Notes under the pieces: generated by a model | What the model saw: only the letters and a program-made list of their open reading frames with translations | Database searches by the model: none | What the model was told of the DNA's origin: nothing | Shown here: positions 1-9,291 of the stretch, one piece after another | Layout: each line of letters begins with the position of its first letter | Numbering within the stretch: the stretch's first letter is position 1 | Virus record (IMG/VR): IMGVR_UViG_3300025070_000123 | Coordinates: 1 to 34,397 of that record | Reading direction: 5' to 3' (one strand) | Source of the DNA: a virus | DNA length: 34,397 bases | Translations under genes and position numbers: made by a program

Positions 1-3000
1 CATTCCAATACACATAATTATCATCATAATTAAGCTTTCCAGCTTTCATATCTTTCATGTGTTGTTTTTCATGAGCAATAGTTTTTGCGCGTTCAACAGG
101 AGATAGGTTAGGGTCTATCTCTATAGTTCCATCATTGTTCGCTCTTCCGGCTATGCCGTTTTCTAATTTTTTAAATGCAGATTCTTTAAATTCAACTTCT
201 TTAAAATCTACATCTTTAAAATCCATAGCTTTAAACTCAGTGTCTTTACTTTCCTTAACACCAAGCTCCCAACTACTCCATCCAGCAAGCATCCAAATCT
301 TCTGCCATAACTCGGCTTCTTCATTTTTAATTGCCGCTAAATGTCTTGCTTTCCTAATTACTCTATCTAAAGGCACGCCACCAAATGATGCAACTTCACC
401 TGCCATAGTTAAAGCCTCATTATCTAAAGAAGGCGTAAATGTATCGCCCTCTTCTATTTTATTAAAAGCTCTATAAGCACCGGCTAAATCTCGCATCTTA
501 GAATTCAAAGGCGGAGAGATAGATGTAGCTGTTATAGCAAAGGCATTAGCGTCGGGTCTTTTCTTACCAGTCTGCTGCATATAACCTTCTTTCATCATTG
601 CATATAGTGTTGATGCTACAGCCCCAGGATTACCTGTAGACTTAGCGAAAGAAGTTAAAGTACGCTCTAACATTAATGCATATTTCTCTTCTTTCATTTC
701 TTCATCTTCAGGGTCATCTGAATTAAGTAAAGCTACTAAGCCGCTTTGCAATGCGTTAAACATTATAGCTTGCCCAACAGAGTAATACAATATAGATTGC
801 ATATCTGTTCTTAATGTACCAGCTGCAGCAGATCTACCAGATGTAATATCTTGTAGTTTCCTTTTTGTTATCCTTGCATACTGAAACGGCGTATTAGCAA
901 ATGCATATATTATTTTACCAATTGACGATGCTTGTATTTCAGAAATTTTAGATGGATCAGAAGACTGTTGAGATTCTTCAGCCGTGTTTCTCCAATCAAT
1001 CATAGCCTGAGCTTCAGCATCGGCCTCGCTCATTCCTTCCTTCATTAGCATATTAACTCTATTCCTATAGTATGCAGCACCCCCAAGAGCAATAGCAAAG
1101 CTATCCGCATACCTTGTTGGTAAAAAGCCAAACTTAAGTATCTTGTTTAAACCTTGTGGCCCTTCTGCAATCTCATCTGCTAATACATCAAACTTCGCGC
1201 CATCACGTCTATTGGATAGATAATCACTATTCCATAGTTTATTATAATCTGCTTTCCATTGCTTTTGATTTGCAAATGCTGCAGTAGCTTGGAATATATT
1301 ATTACCAGGTTTACCTAAAAAGTTTAATGTAGATAGCAACTGCAATATGGCGGAACGAGTGTTTAAGAACATTGTTGTTCCTACCGCTCTGTTTAGCCAA
1401 TTCATGTAAGAGTTTGCATTAGCATCAGTAGATACTCTATTTCTACCGCTTTTCATTCTACGTAGTGTAGATACTATTGCTTGTCTATACTTTTCACCGT
1501 ATTGGTCTGCAATTAAATCAAGTGTTGCGTCTGTAAATACAGCATCAACATTATTACTAAATGTTTCAAGATGTCTTTTACGTGCACCATTATTAATAGA
1601 ATCATAAATCTCTTTAGCAAACGCTCTTGTTTGCCAACCTGATTCAAGTTTAATCGGGAATGATTCAGCAACTTCGTTGGCCAAGTCTAATACTTCAGAA
1701 TTACTTTCTACAGCGTGTATAAGCGCATCTAAATGTTTTTTCTTAGCAATACCTGGATCAACACCTTCTTTAAGTGCATTGTAAACTTTAATAGCATCAC
1801 CTAAAGTATATGGTGTACCACCAACTTTTTCTTCAAAGTTAAAACCTTTAGACATATCAGTCCAAGCTTTAGACTTATGAAGTATTTCAGTGTCAAGAGT
1901 AGCAATACCATTTGAATATGGTTTTAGCAAATTCTCTTCCATCCATTTGCGTGCATCAACACCTAATTGACCTTTGGGTAAGAATGCGTATAGCAAACCT
2001 TTAAAATCTTCAGCATTAGGTGGAATAAACCATCTTGATGCCTTAGCACCTTCACCTTTTGCTTGGTAAATTATTCTTCTAAACATAGACTGCAGCTTAG
2101 AAGCCTGCTCTTCATTTACTTTGTCCTCAGCTTGTTTTTTAGCGCTTTCTTGAGCAATCTTATCGGCTTTAATAAGTTCAGCTTTTCCTATGAGTAACAT
2201 TTTTGATTTACCAGCAGGAACTTCTTTAGTATTTTTAGATATAAGCCTAACAAAGTCTATGAACTCCATCATACCTTCTACTTCGGTATATGCGTCATTT
2301 ATAGCTTGTGCTAAATTTTTATTTTCTCTATAGGATAACTTTAATTTATTTAAAGCTCTTACTATAGGATCAGATTTTGCTTTAGCGCTTTTACTAATAC
2401 TAGCTTCAGATTTTTGAAACCAAGATTTACCTTCAGCAACGTTTTGCAATTTGTCAAAGTTTGCTGCAGGATTACCTTCTAATATATCCTTTACAGCCAG
2501 CTTAGTAACTTCTTCCACAGTTAAATCAGCAAAGTTTTTAATTGTTGGATCAAACCCTAAAGCTTCTCTAACATAATCAAAGAATTTATCAATTAATGTT
2601 TTTGCCTCAGTATCACCTTCAAATAATTCGTAAAGCGACTTACCTTCTTCACCTAATATATGAGCCATTACTTCATTCTTGTATTTGAATGAATCAACCT
2701 CATATAGAGAATATATATCTGAGTCAGCCATTCTTTTTATAGCAGATTCAAATCTTGGATGAGCCCTTAGCTTATCATATATTGCATTGAATAAATCTGG
2801 ATCTTTGTCATTTACTAAATCCGCCCATTCGTGAGTAAACTCATGCATTGCAGTGTCAACACCAGCTTTTTCTTCATTAATGAATATTGCTCCGGGAAGT
2901 CTAAATCCTTTCTGATTAGTGTACCCTTCTGCTTTTTGTTTTGAAACCCCAAGCCCTACTAAATATTCAATAGCTTCGTCTTTCGTTTTAAATACATTTG

Positions 3001-6000
3001 TACCATAAGCAGATTGCAATAAATCAGATAAAGCCTCTACTCTTTCATTTCCTGATAATTCAGGATCCGGTATACTGTCTTCTTGCAGCTCAATTTTAGA
3101 TTGTATTTTATCTGGAGTTTTATCTTTAAATTGTTCTGTTAATTCTAAATTTAATAAAACACCACTTCTTTCTTTAAAGCCAAACTCTTCTGCAACTGTT
3201 TGCCCTGTTTCTATGTTAACTAAATTAGTGGGATCCATCCCTCCCATTATAGAATTTGTGCTATCATTGAAATAGCGACCAAGTGTATTAGAATAAATTA
3301 AACGAAAAGTTTTTTGCATGGTAGATGCAAATCCCCCTTTTTCAACTATTTCGTCATATTTTAAAGAAAGTAAAGTTCTAAAATATTGTTTTTTAATTAA
3401 AGGCAATATACTTCGAGCGCCGTTTTTTGCCTTTTTAGCCGCAATACCAATGTAATTAGCAACGGTGCTAGCAGTCATAGTGTGCTCATCTCTCCAGTTT
3501 CTTACGGCATTTTTCTTGTAATCCGAACCGTACTTTGTCCCCTCAGTGCCAAATTCTAAATTTTTAGTTGTATATCGCAGAGGAGCAACAACTTTTATTA
3601 TGCCGTCAGTAGCTGCGGATGCATCATGTATTAAAATAGCCGCTAATAGTACGTCTTCTTGCATAATTTCGTCAATAAAACCAATAAATTCAGAAAAAGC
3701 TTTATCATTTTGCGCCTGTCTTTTTTGATTTTCTGTATATGCTTTAGTACCTTTTGTAGTAGCTTCTGGTGTAACAGCTAATGGTTTTATTTTAGTATTA
3801 GGTTTAGCATTAGACGCTATTATAGCGTTTTTTAAATCTATATACGTAGGATCTGTTTGGTTAAAATAAATTCCACCACCCGCAGGCATATCAACTCTTT
3901 GCCCATCAACTTTTTTACGCCCCCTTGACCCCATTTTAAACCAGTCTAATGCCTCTAGAGATAAACGCCCTTGTTTGGCTAAATTCATTAACCCTTCGTG
4001 CACTTTTTTTCTTATTTCATTGCTGGTTCTCTCTAATCTTCCTAATCCTAAAGTTTCAGCTAAATCTCTAAAGTCGTCTAATTGACCTTCTAAGTCTCCT
4101 TGTGGCGCTTCAGGCATAACTTCAACACTTCCGGCAGTTATCTCTTCAACAGCCTCTTGATACGCCTTAGCCTGCTGTACTTTACCTTTAACATCAGCAT
4201 TGTCGAGTGCATTTTTAACAGCATCTACATTCTTAATAGCGTCGTCTGCAAAATAAAAGTCGTTATAACCTTCATTTATTTTGCCTTGCACCCAATCAGC
4301 TTTAGCCTGCGCAGTTCCGTCACCTAAACCAATAATATTTTCTTTCCTAAAATCTAGTCCAGCTAATTTTAAAAATTCTTGTATTGGACCAGCTGAATCT
4401 GCAGGTCTAGCTGTTAGAACAAATAAATCTTCATTACCTCTAGCGGCATTTATTTTTTGCGCTACTTCAAACAAAGGCCCCTTCTTACCGTCTATAACTT
4501 TGCTAAATTCAGAAAAGTCAAACGTAGCTCCTTTATCTTTTAGCTCTTGGTCTCTTTTAGCATATTCAGTTGCGTTTAGCTTTCCAGTAGTCCCATCAGG
4601 TAGCGTGTATAGCACTTGTGAATTACTTTTAGCTAATGTATCATCAAAGTCAAATATTCTAATTTTTTTAACTTCCTGCGGCGCTTGTTGAAATGATATT
4701 TGTTGTTCAATGTTAAAAGCTTCTTGTTCCGCTTGTCTTGACTCAAAATAAGATTTTCTAGCATCTGCGGCAAGCTGTGATTCAATTGCTTTTACAAGTT
4801 TATTTTTTCTATCATTTCTAGTTGACGCTTGTTCATTCTTAGCCTCATAATAATCTAAAAAGTCTTGTTTACTCGGTGGATATTTATTCCAATGTTTTGA
4901 AATACCCTTACCTTTTTGAAAATCAATATTGCCTAAAGCAATTGTTCTTAATGTTTCAAAATTATTATTTATAAATTTACTAAAGCTATCGTTGTTTTTA
5001 GTATTGCTACCAATAAACTTTTTAATAGCTTTATCGTATTTATTTGTAAATATAGAATTAAAAGCTTTTTCAGCTTCAGCTTGTCTTTTCTTTTGAGTAA
5101 CTTCGCCTAATTTTTCTAATTCTAATATTGTTTTTTGTAAACCAATTTCTACATCGTTAGTTAAATCTCCTAGTTCTTTACCTAGACCTAATTTTTGATG
5201 TAAAAACTCAGGACCTAAATCTATTTTATCAACATCGATTCCTTCTGAGTATTGAGACAACGCTTCTTTGCTGTCCAAACCTTTATCAATATCTTGTTTA
5301 GCGAGTCCCTTTACAAGTCTATTCGCCCTTACTCGTAATCCTGATTTTTTATTGGCTAGATATGCCGCAAGCGGTACACCTGTTGACGGATCGTATGTTC
5401 TAACTAAATCTCTTAAGCCACCTTTACCCGTTGTTAAAGCGGCAACAAAATCGTCATAAGTACCAATTCTTTTATCTGGTGCTATTTTAGACCAGAATGA
5501 AGTTGCTATTGATCTAATTAATCCTTGTTGTAATTCAGAAACCTCACCCCAAGAATTTTTACCTTTTTTTTCGTATGCTTCTTGTGTTTTTTTAGAAAGA
5601 TCAATATTTTTTTTCTTTTGAGGCCCCTCAGGGTTAGCCATATCAGCAGAATCTGTATTAGCTACTGTTAAAAGCTGTGCTGATTTAAGGACTTCAAGTT
5701 GCTGCTTAGCAGCTTCTTTAGCTGTTTCAGAAGAACTAGGATCGTTTAATATAGATTGATATAATGAAATATCATCATCCATATTCATAAGATCTAGCAT
5801 TTCATCTTCATTAAGCTCATCAAGTTGAAAATCTATATAGTCATCAACTTTCTTAAGTTGTTTTTCTAATTTATCAATTTGAATTTCAAATGCTTCTGCC
5901 GCGGCATCGCCATCGGTTTCTCGCACTTCTTTTAATTGAGCTTTTGATTTTTTAAGCTTTAATTTAAGTTTAGCTTTTAAATCAGAATCAACTTCAGGCT

Positions 6001-7330
6001 GAATTTTTTTCTTTACAGCCTCTTTGTTTTCTGTTATTATTTTTCTACGTCGATTCTGAACTTCTTCTGCTAGCTTGTCATCGTTTTTAACTTTAACGCG
6101 CATACCAGCAAATTCTTCATCTGTAGAATTAGCAACCATATCTTTTATAATTGCTTTGCCTTCGTTTTGCTTAGTTTTTTTACCGTTTACTACATATTGT
6201 GGATTACCAGTAAATGTTTGAGCTGCAATAGATACAGGAGCCATTGCTGTACCAGCTATACCTTCTAAAAATATTTCTTCACCAGCTAATTCTTGGCCTG
6301 CTGCTAACATACCTGCGGTTTCACCTAAAGATCCGCCTACGGCTTCAACGCCTACTGCACTGGCTAGTCTACCGACCTTTTTAAGCTTGCTTAATCCTTT
6401 TCCAGCTACTGCGCCCACTTTACCCGCAATACCCCCAGAAAGAGCTTCTATTGCGCCAATAGCAACACCTCTACCTATAGCTTTGCGGTATAAATCGCTC
6501 ATTTGATCTTCATCGTTTAAAACTTTACGAAGATCTTCATTGTTATCAAAGTTACCGTTATTGTCTTTTACCTTTTCCTGTAGAAGTTCGCTAAAAGTAT
6601 TCAATGATTCCATAGCCATCATAGCGGAACCTTGAGCACCAGCTACAGCACCCGCTACAGCGCCTATACCAGTAGGAGCGCCAACAGCAGCTCCAGTGGC
6701 AGCGCCTCCGGCTACTAATCCTGATACCGCACCGCCTTCCGCAGCAGTACCCACCATTTGAGATAGTGAAGATAACATAACTTCAGGCCCTATGGAAGGA
6801 TTTTTTACAAAAGCTTTTAAACCTGCTAAAAAACCGCCGTCACCTTCATCTTTATATTTTTGAACGTTGCGCTGGTAATTCTGCATTTCTTCAGACTGAG
6901 CTGTATCTTGTATATATTTTATACTATCTCTATATACATTTAATTTTTCATCTGAAACATCGCCTGCAAAAACATCTGCTATTTCACCAGCAGCACTTGA
7001 TTGTCTCCATCCTGATTTTACAGCACGATACATATCGCTAGCAAAATCTACACCAAAAGTATCTTGACCAAAAGTTTCTTCAAGCCACGTTGGAACTTCA
7101 GGCTCTACTTGTTGCTCCGATAAACCATTTTCCGACTGCAAACCCAATTCGCTTGGTTGATCTGCCACTACAGTCGCAGTCTCCCCCGCAGCGGCATCCG
7201 TCTTTCCCCCATATTTAGATTTAAAATCATTTACAACAAATTGTATATTAGCTTCTGACTCACTATTATTGATCATTTGCTGAACAATACCGTCTAGTTT
7301 TTGTCTTTGTTCTTCTGTAAGTTGTTGCAT
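1..7330 (-). CDS. Giant multidomain ejection/polyvalent protein, 3' end outside window
   Basis: The frame opens at an ATG at 7330, overlapping the upstream stop as TAATG, and stays open to the window edge: 2443 codons with no stop. Visible parts in order: Gly/Ala-rich hydrophobic stretches at about residues 185-240 and 275-365, of the kind seen in membrane-inserting phage ejection proteins; a Lys/Glu-rich helical stretch near 415-500; a YDPSTGVPLAAYLANKKSGL segment near 645-665; a HAD phosphatase domain (DxDxT 894-898, TAR 973-975, K1010, DD 1029-1030); a gluzincin-like site (HEFTH 1496-1500, E1553); a hydrophobic helical region near 1980-2010 that could be a polyvalent-protein-associated domain; five pentapeptide units near 2363-2387; and a second HExxH (HEKQH 2420-2424). 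By position, last of three genes after the nozzle, it matches T7 gp16 or crAss-like cargo proteins. No lytic transglycosylase was recognised. The ejection role is inferred; the HAD call is strong, the other domain calls weaker. Confidence 0.85.
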   Translation of the reverse strand, partial: MQQLTEEQRQKLDGIVQQMINNSESEANIQFVVNDFKSKYGGKTDAAAGETATVVADQPSELGLQSENGLSEQQVEPEVPTWLEETFGQDTFGVDFASDMYRAVKSGWRQSSAAGEIADVFAGDVSDEKLNVYRDSIKYIQDTAQSEEMQNYQRNVQKYKDEGDGGFLAGLKAFVKNPSIGPEVMLSSLSQMVGTAAEGGAVSGLVAGGAATGAAVGAPTGIGAVAGAVAGAQGSAMMAMESLNTFSELLQEKVKDNNGNFDNNEDLRKVLNDEDQMSDLYRKAIGRGVAIGAIEALSGGIAGKVGAVAGKGLSKLKKVGRLASAVGVEAVGGSLGETAGMLAAGQELAGEEIFLEGIAGTAMAPVSIAAQTFTGNPQYVVNGKKTKQNEGKAIIKDMVANSTDEEFAGMRVKVKNDDKLAEEVQNRRRKIITENKEAVKKKIQPEVDSDLKAKLKLKLKKSKAQLKEVRETDGDAAAEAFEIQIDKLEKQLKKVDDYIDFQLDELNEDEMLDLMNMDDDISLYQSILNDPSSSETAKEAAKQQLEVLKSAQLLTVANTDSADMANPEGPQKKKNIDLSKKTQEAYEKKGKNSWGEVSELQQGLIRSIATSFWSKIAPDKRIGTYDDFVAALTTGKGGLRDLVRTYDPSTGVPLAAYLANKKSGLRVRANRLVKGLAKQDIDKGLDSKEALSQYSEGIDVDKIDLGPEFLHQKLGLGKELGDLTNDVEIGLQKTILELEKLGEVTQKKRQAEAEKAFNSIFTNKYDKAIKKFIGSNTKNNDSFSKFINNNFETLRTIALGNIDFQKGKGISKHWNKYPPSKQDFLDYYEAKNEQASTRNDRKNKLVKAIESQLAADARKSYFESRQAEQEAFNIEQQISFQQAPQEVKKIRIFDFDDTLAKSNSQVLYTLPDGTTGKLNATEYAKRDQELKDKGATFDFSEFSKVIDGKKGPLFEVAQKINAARGNEDLFVLTARPADSAGPIQEFLKLAGLDFRKENIIGLGDGTAQAKADWVQGKINEGYNDFYFADDAIKNVDAVKNALDNADVKGKVQQAKAYQEAVEEITAGSVEVMPEAPQGDLEGQLDDFRDLAETLGLGRLERTSNEIRKKVHEGLMNLAKQGRLSLEALDWFKMGSRGRKKVDGQRVDMPAGGGIYFNQTDPTYIDLKNAIIASNAKPNTKIKPLAVTPEATTKGTKAYTENQKRQAQNDKAFSEFIGFIDEIMQEDVLLAAILIHDASAATDGIIKVVAPLRYTTKNLEFGTEGTKYGSDYKKNAVRNWRDEHTMTASTVANYIGIAAKKAKNGARSILPLIKKQYFRTLLSLKYDEIVEKGGFASTMQKTFRLIYSNTLGRYFNDSTNSIMGGMDPTNLVNIETGQTVAEEFGFKERSGVLLNLELTEQFKDKTPDKIQSKIELQEDSIPDPELSGNERVEALSDLLQSAYGTNVFKTKDEAIEYLVGLGVSKQKAEGYTNQKGFRLPGAIFINEEKAGVDTAMHEFTHEWADLVNDKDPDLFNAIYDKLRAHPRFESAIKRMADSDIYSLYEVDSFKYKNEVMAHILGEEGKSLYELFEGDTEAKTLIDKFFDYVREALGFDPTIKNFADLTVEEVTKLAVKDILEGNPAANFDKLQNVAEGKSWFQKSEASISKSAKAKSDPIVRALNKLKLSYRENKNLAQAINDAYTEVEGMMEFIDFVRLISKNTKEVPAGKSKMLLIGKAELIKADKIAQESAKKQAEDKVNEEQASKLQSMFRRIIYQAKGEGAKASRWFIPPNAEDFKGLLYAFLPKGQLGVDARKWMEENLLKPYSNGIATLDTEILHKSKAWTDMSKGFNFEEKVGGTPYTLGDAIKVYNALKEGVDPGIAKKKHLDALIHAVESNSEVLDLANEVAESFPIKLESGWQTRAFAKEIYDSINNGARKRHLETFSNNVDAVFTDATLDLIADQYGEKYRQAIVSTLRRMKSGRNRVSTDANANSYMNWLNRAVGTTMFLNTRSAILQLLSTLNFLGKPGNNIFQATAAFANQKQWKADYNKLWNSDYLSNRRDGAKFDVLADEIAEGPQGLNKILKFGFLPTRYADSFAIALGGAAYYRNRVNMLMKEGMSEADAEAQAMIDWRNTAEESQQSSDPSKISEIQASSIGKIIYAFANTPFQYARITKRKLQDITSGRSAAAGTLRTDMQSILYYSVGQAIMFNALQSGLVALLNSDDPEDEEMKEEKYALMLERTLTSFAKSTGNPGAVASTLYAMMKEGYMQQTGKKRPDANAFAITATSISPPLNSKMRDLAGAYRAFNKIEEGDTFTPSLDNEALTMAGEVASFGGVPLDRVIRKARHLAAIKNEEAELWQKIWMLAGWSSWELGVKESKDTEFKAMDFKDVDFKEVEFKESAFKKLENGIAGRANNDGTIEIDPNLSPVERAKTIAHEKQHMKDMKAGKLNYDDNYVYWN
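170..244 (-). repeat. Five tandem 15-bp units encoding pentapeptide-like repeats
   Basis: Within the giant ORF, five consecutive 15-base units encode DTEFK, AMDFK, DVDFK, EVEFK and ESAFK. In the register TEFKA/MDFKD/VDFKE/VEFKE/SAFKK they resemble the pentapeptide-repeat consensus (small residue, D/N, central L/F). That family forms right-handed beta-helices. Five units make only about one and a quarter helical coils, so this may be a short linker just before the C-terminal HExxH motif. Confidence 0.7.
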
Positions 7331-9291
7331 TAGTATTTATATTGAGTTCTAAAATTTTCTGCATTTTGCGTTCGTCCGCTTTGATAGCCTGTGACTCCAG
7401 CGTATCTAGCTATTTGACTTTTAGCTGTTTCGCTATTTGAATCTAATCTTTCTGTTATATCGCCTGTTTTTTTATCTCCAATAAAAAAGCCTTTATCATC
7501 TTTTTTTATCGTTAGATTTGATGGCAATGTATTTTGATACATAATTCTTGTACTTTCATTAAGAGGCCCAAATGTATCAAATTGTGTTCTAATTCTTGCT
7601 ATTTCCCTTTCCCCAGCTGTTGTACCACCTGTTCTTTCTGTTGTAAACTTAGTAGTTTTAGTCATAGGGAAATACTTTTCAGCTACCTGCGTATCATATA
7701 AATATTCAGAAGCATCATATAGCATTGCACTTTTATTAGCGGCAGGATCACTACCTAAAAAGTTTTGATAAGCTGTATGATTAACACCGTATATTTGAGC
7801 CATTATAGACCTTAGATCAGCTTCATTTGAACCTAAATTAGTTCTTATGCTTGCAATACCAATATCTCTTGCTTTTTTAGCGTTAGGTGTTGAAACTCCA
7901 AAACCTAAATCTGTTTTTACGGTAGAAGTGTAAGCATTAATATTTTTCAATGCTCCTGATATTACAGGCGCTAAGCTAGCTTTTTTAACAACTCTAAACC
8001 CAGCAGTTCCATTTGCTATTTTCGATGTAGGTATTTTAAAATCTCTACCACCTCTTGTTGTTCCTGTAACGTAATCAACACCATCAATGTTTTTTATAGA
8101 TATTTTTTCTGGACTTTTTTCACCAGTCATAAGAAAATCTAACATTTCAGGGTCAGATGCTTCTGTGTCAATAGTACCTTTGTTTTCAATAAAATCTTTT
8201 ATTGAATTAGTTATATTAGTACGTGTAGCGGCAGCAGATTGTAGTTCTGAGACTAAATTAGCTTTTACGTTTTCGTAATCTAATTTACTTATATCACCAT
8301 TGGCATAAGAGTTGAAAGCCTCATTTAATCTTTTCTTTTTACCCATTGAAAGCTCCAGGTAGTCTTGTCTAGCTTGATCAGTTAAAAAGTCAGCCTCTAC
8401 ATTTAAAGAACCCATTTGGTCTTCTAGCTCCTCTTCATAATCTGCTTTAACGGCTTGGTCATAGTTGTATTTATCAATTACTAAATTATAACCTTCAATA
8501 GCAGCTTTACCTATTTCACCTGTATAACCAGGTGCAGTAGCTTGGCGCATTTGTCTGTAGTCAACATCGTCTGTTCTAAGGTACGGCGATTTAGTAATAT
8601 GAGCAACCCTATGCAAGGGCGTATCATCTTTACCTTTGTTTTTATATCTTGCGCCGTCTAATATTTGCAATACTTCTGGTTTCAGCCTAGGCGGCCCGCC
8701 AATATCATATTTGCCTGCTGTAAAAAAGTTTTTAATGCCTTGCCCAATACCCTCAAGGCTTTGAGAAATATAAGAATTTTTAAGACCGCCATATCTATTT
8801 AAATCATTAACTTCTTCTTGAGTTTTTGTTGTGGTAATAGGCGTAAAAGAAGGTATTCCCGTTAAACCAAAATCTCTAAACTGTTCCCCAGGGCCATATA
8901 AAACATGCTCAATAGAACCAAAACCCGTATCTTTAGCATCTCTACCCGTGCCTTTGCTTTCATCTTTATCTGAATCTTGGATTACCGGCCTTTCATTAGG
9001 TGTAAACAAATTAGGCAACTCCGTTTTTTCCGAAAAAAATCTATTTTTTAATTGCAATTCTTTATCAAATGCACCTTTTAATTTACCGGCTCCATCTGAT
9101 AATTTTACATTAGCTTCTTTTAACTTTGAAACGTCTGGTTTTGCTGTTGGTTTAGGCAGATCCTCTTCTCCTTCTCCTAACTTAAAATCCATTTGAGAAA
9201 GCAAAGCACCTAGTCCTATTAAAGCTTCGCCTGTTAAGCTTCTGGGTTGCCCCGCTGATGCTATCAGTCCGTATTTTAATAAATCTTTCAT
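7330..9291 (-). CDS. Putative internal virion/ejection protein, 653 aa
   Basis: No family is recognised from the sequence. The protein is long, hydrophilic and mostly helix-like, with a short hydrophobic N-terminal stretch (about residues 5-35) and a disordered Lys/Asp-rich region to about residue 120. The middle (about 270-370) is rich in charged and Tyr residues, as expected of long helices. It starts at 9291 in a TAATG overlap with the preceding 213-residue gene and ends in a TAATG overlap with the giant gene, so the three look translationally coupled. Second of three genes after the nozzle, it occupies the position of T7 gp15 (middle internal virion protein). The role is inferred from position; it could also be another structural or cargo protein. 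Confidence 0.75.
   Translation of the reverse strand: MKDLLKYGLIASAGQPRSLTGEALIGLGALLSQMDFKLGEGEEDLPKPTAKPDVSKLKEANVKLSDGAGKLKGAFDKELQLKNRFFSEKTELPNLFTPNERPVIQDSDKDESKGTGRDAKDTGFGSIEHVLYGPGEQFRDFGLTGIPSFTPITTTKTQEEVNDLNRYGGLKNSYISQSLEGIGQGIKNFFTAGKYDIGGPPRLKPEVLQILDGARYKNKGKDDTPLHRVAHITKSPYLRTDDVDYRQMRQATAPGYTGEIGKAAIEGYNLVIDKYNYDQAVKADYEEELEDQMGSLNVEADFLTDQARQDYLELSMGKKKRLNEAFNSYANGDISKLDYENVKANLVSELQSAAATRTNITNSIKDFIENKGTIDTEASDPEMLDFLMTGEKSPEKISIKNIDGVDYVTGTTRGGRDFKIPTSKIANGTAGFRVVKKASLAPVISGALKNINAYTSTVKTDLGFGVSTPNAKKARDIGIASIRTNLGSNEADLRSIMAQIYGVNHTAYQNFLGSDPAANKSAMLYDASEYLYDTQVAEKYFPMTKTTKFTTERTGGTTAGEREIARIRTQFDTFGPLNESTRIMYQNTLPSNLTIKKDDKGFFIGDKKTGDITERLDSNSETAKSQIARYAGVTGYQSGRTQNAENFRTQYKY

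Noticed and set aside
135-476. Plus-strand open frame opposite the giant gene, Ser/Leu-rich
   Set aside because: It mirrors the 15-bp tandem repeat on the wrong strand; all convincing genes are on the minus strand.
4630-4660. FDFDDT considered as the DxDGD catalytic loop of a virion RNA polymerase, as in crAss-like giant proteins
   Set aside because: The motif is DxDxT with TAR, Lys and DD motifs at HAD spacing, and no other polymerase motif was seen.
6240-6780. Gly/Ala-rich stretches of the giant protein considered as a lytic transglycosylase region as in T7 gp16
   Set aside because: No catalytic Glu with the usual lysozyme-like context was found; the composition fits membrane-inserting segments.
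8831-9196. Plus-strand 121-codon frame opposite the 653-residue gene
   Set aside because: Antisense shadow with biased Pro/Ser/Leu composition.
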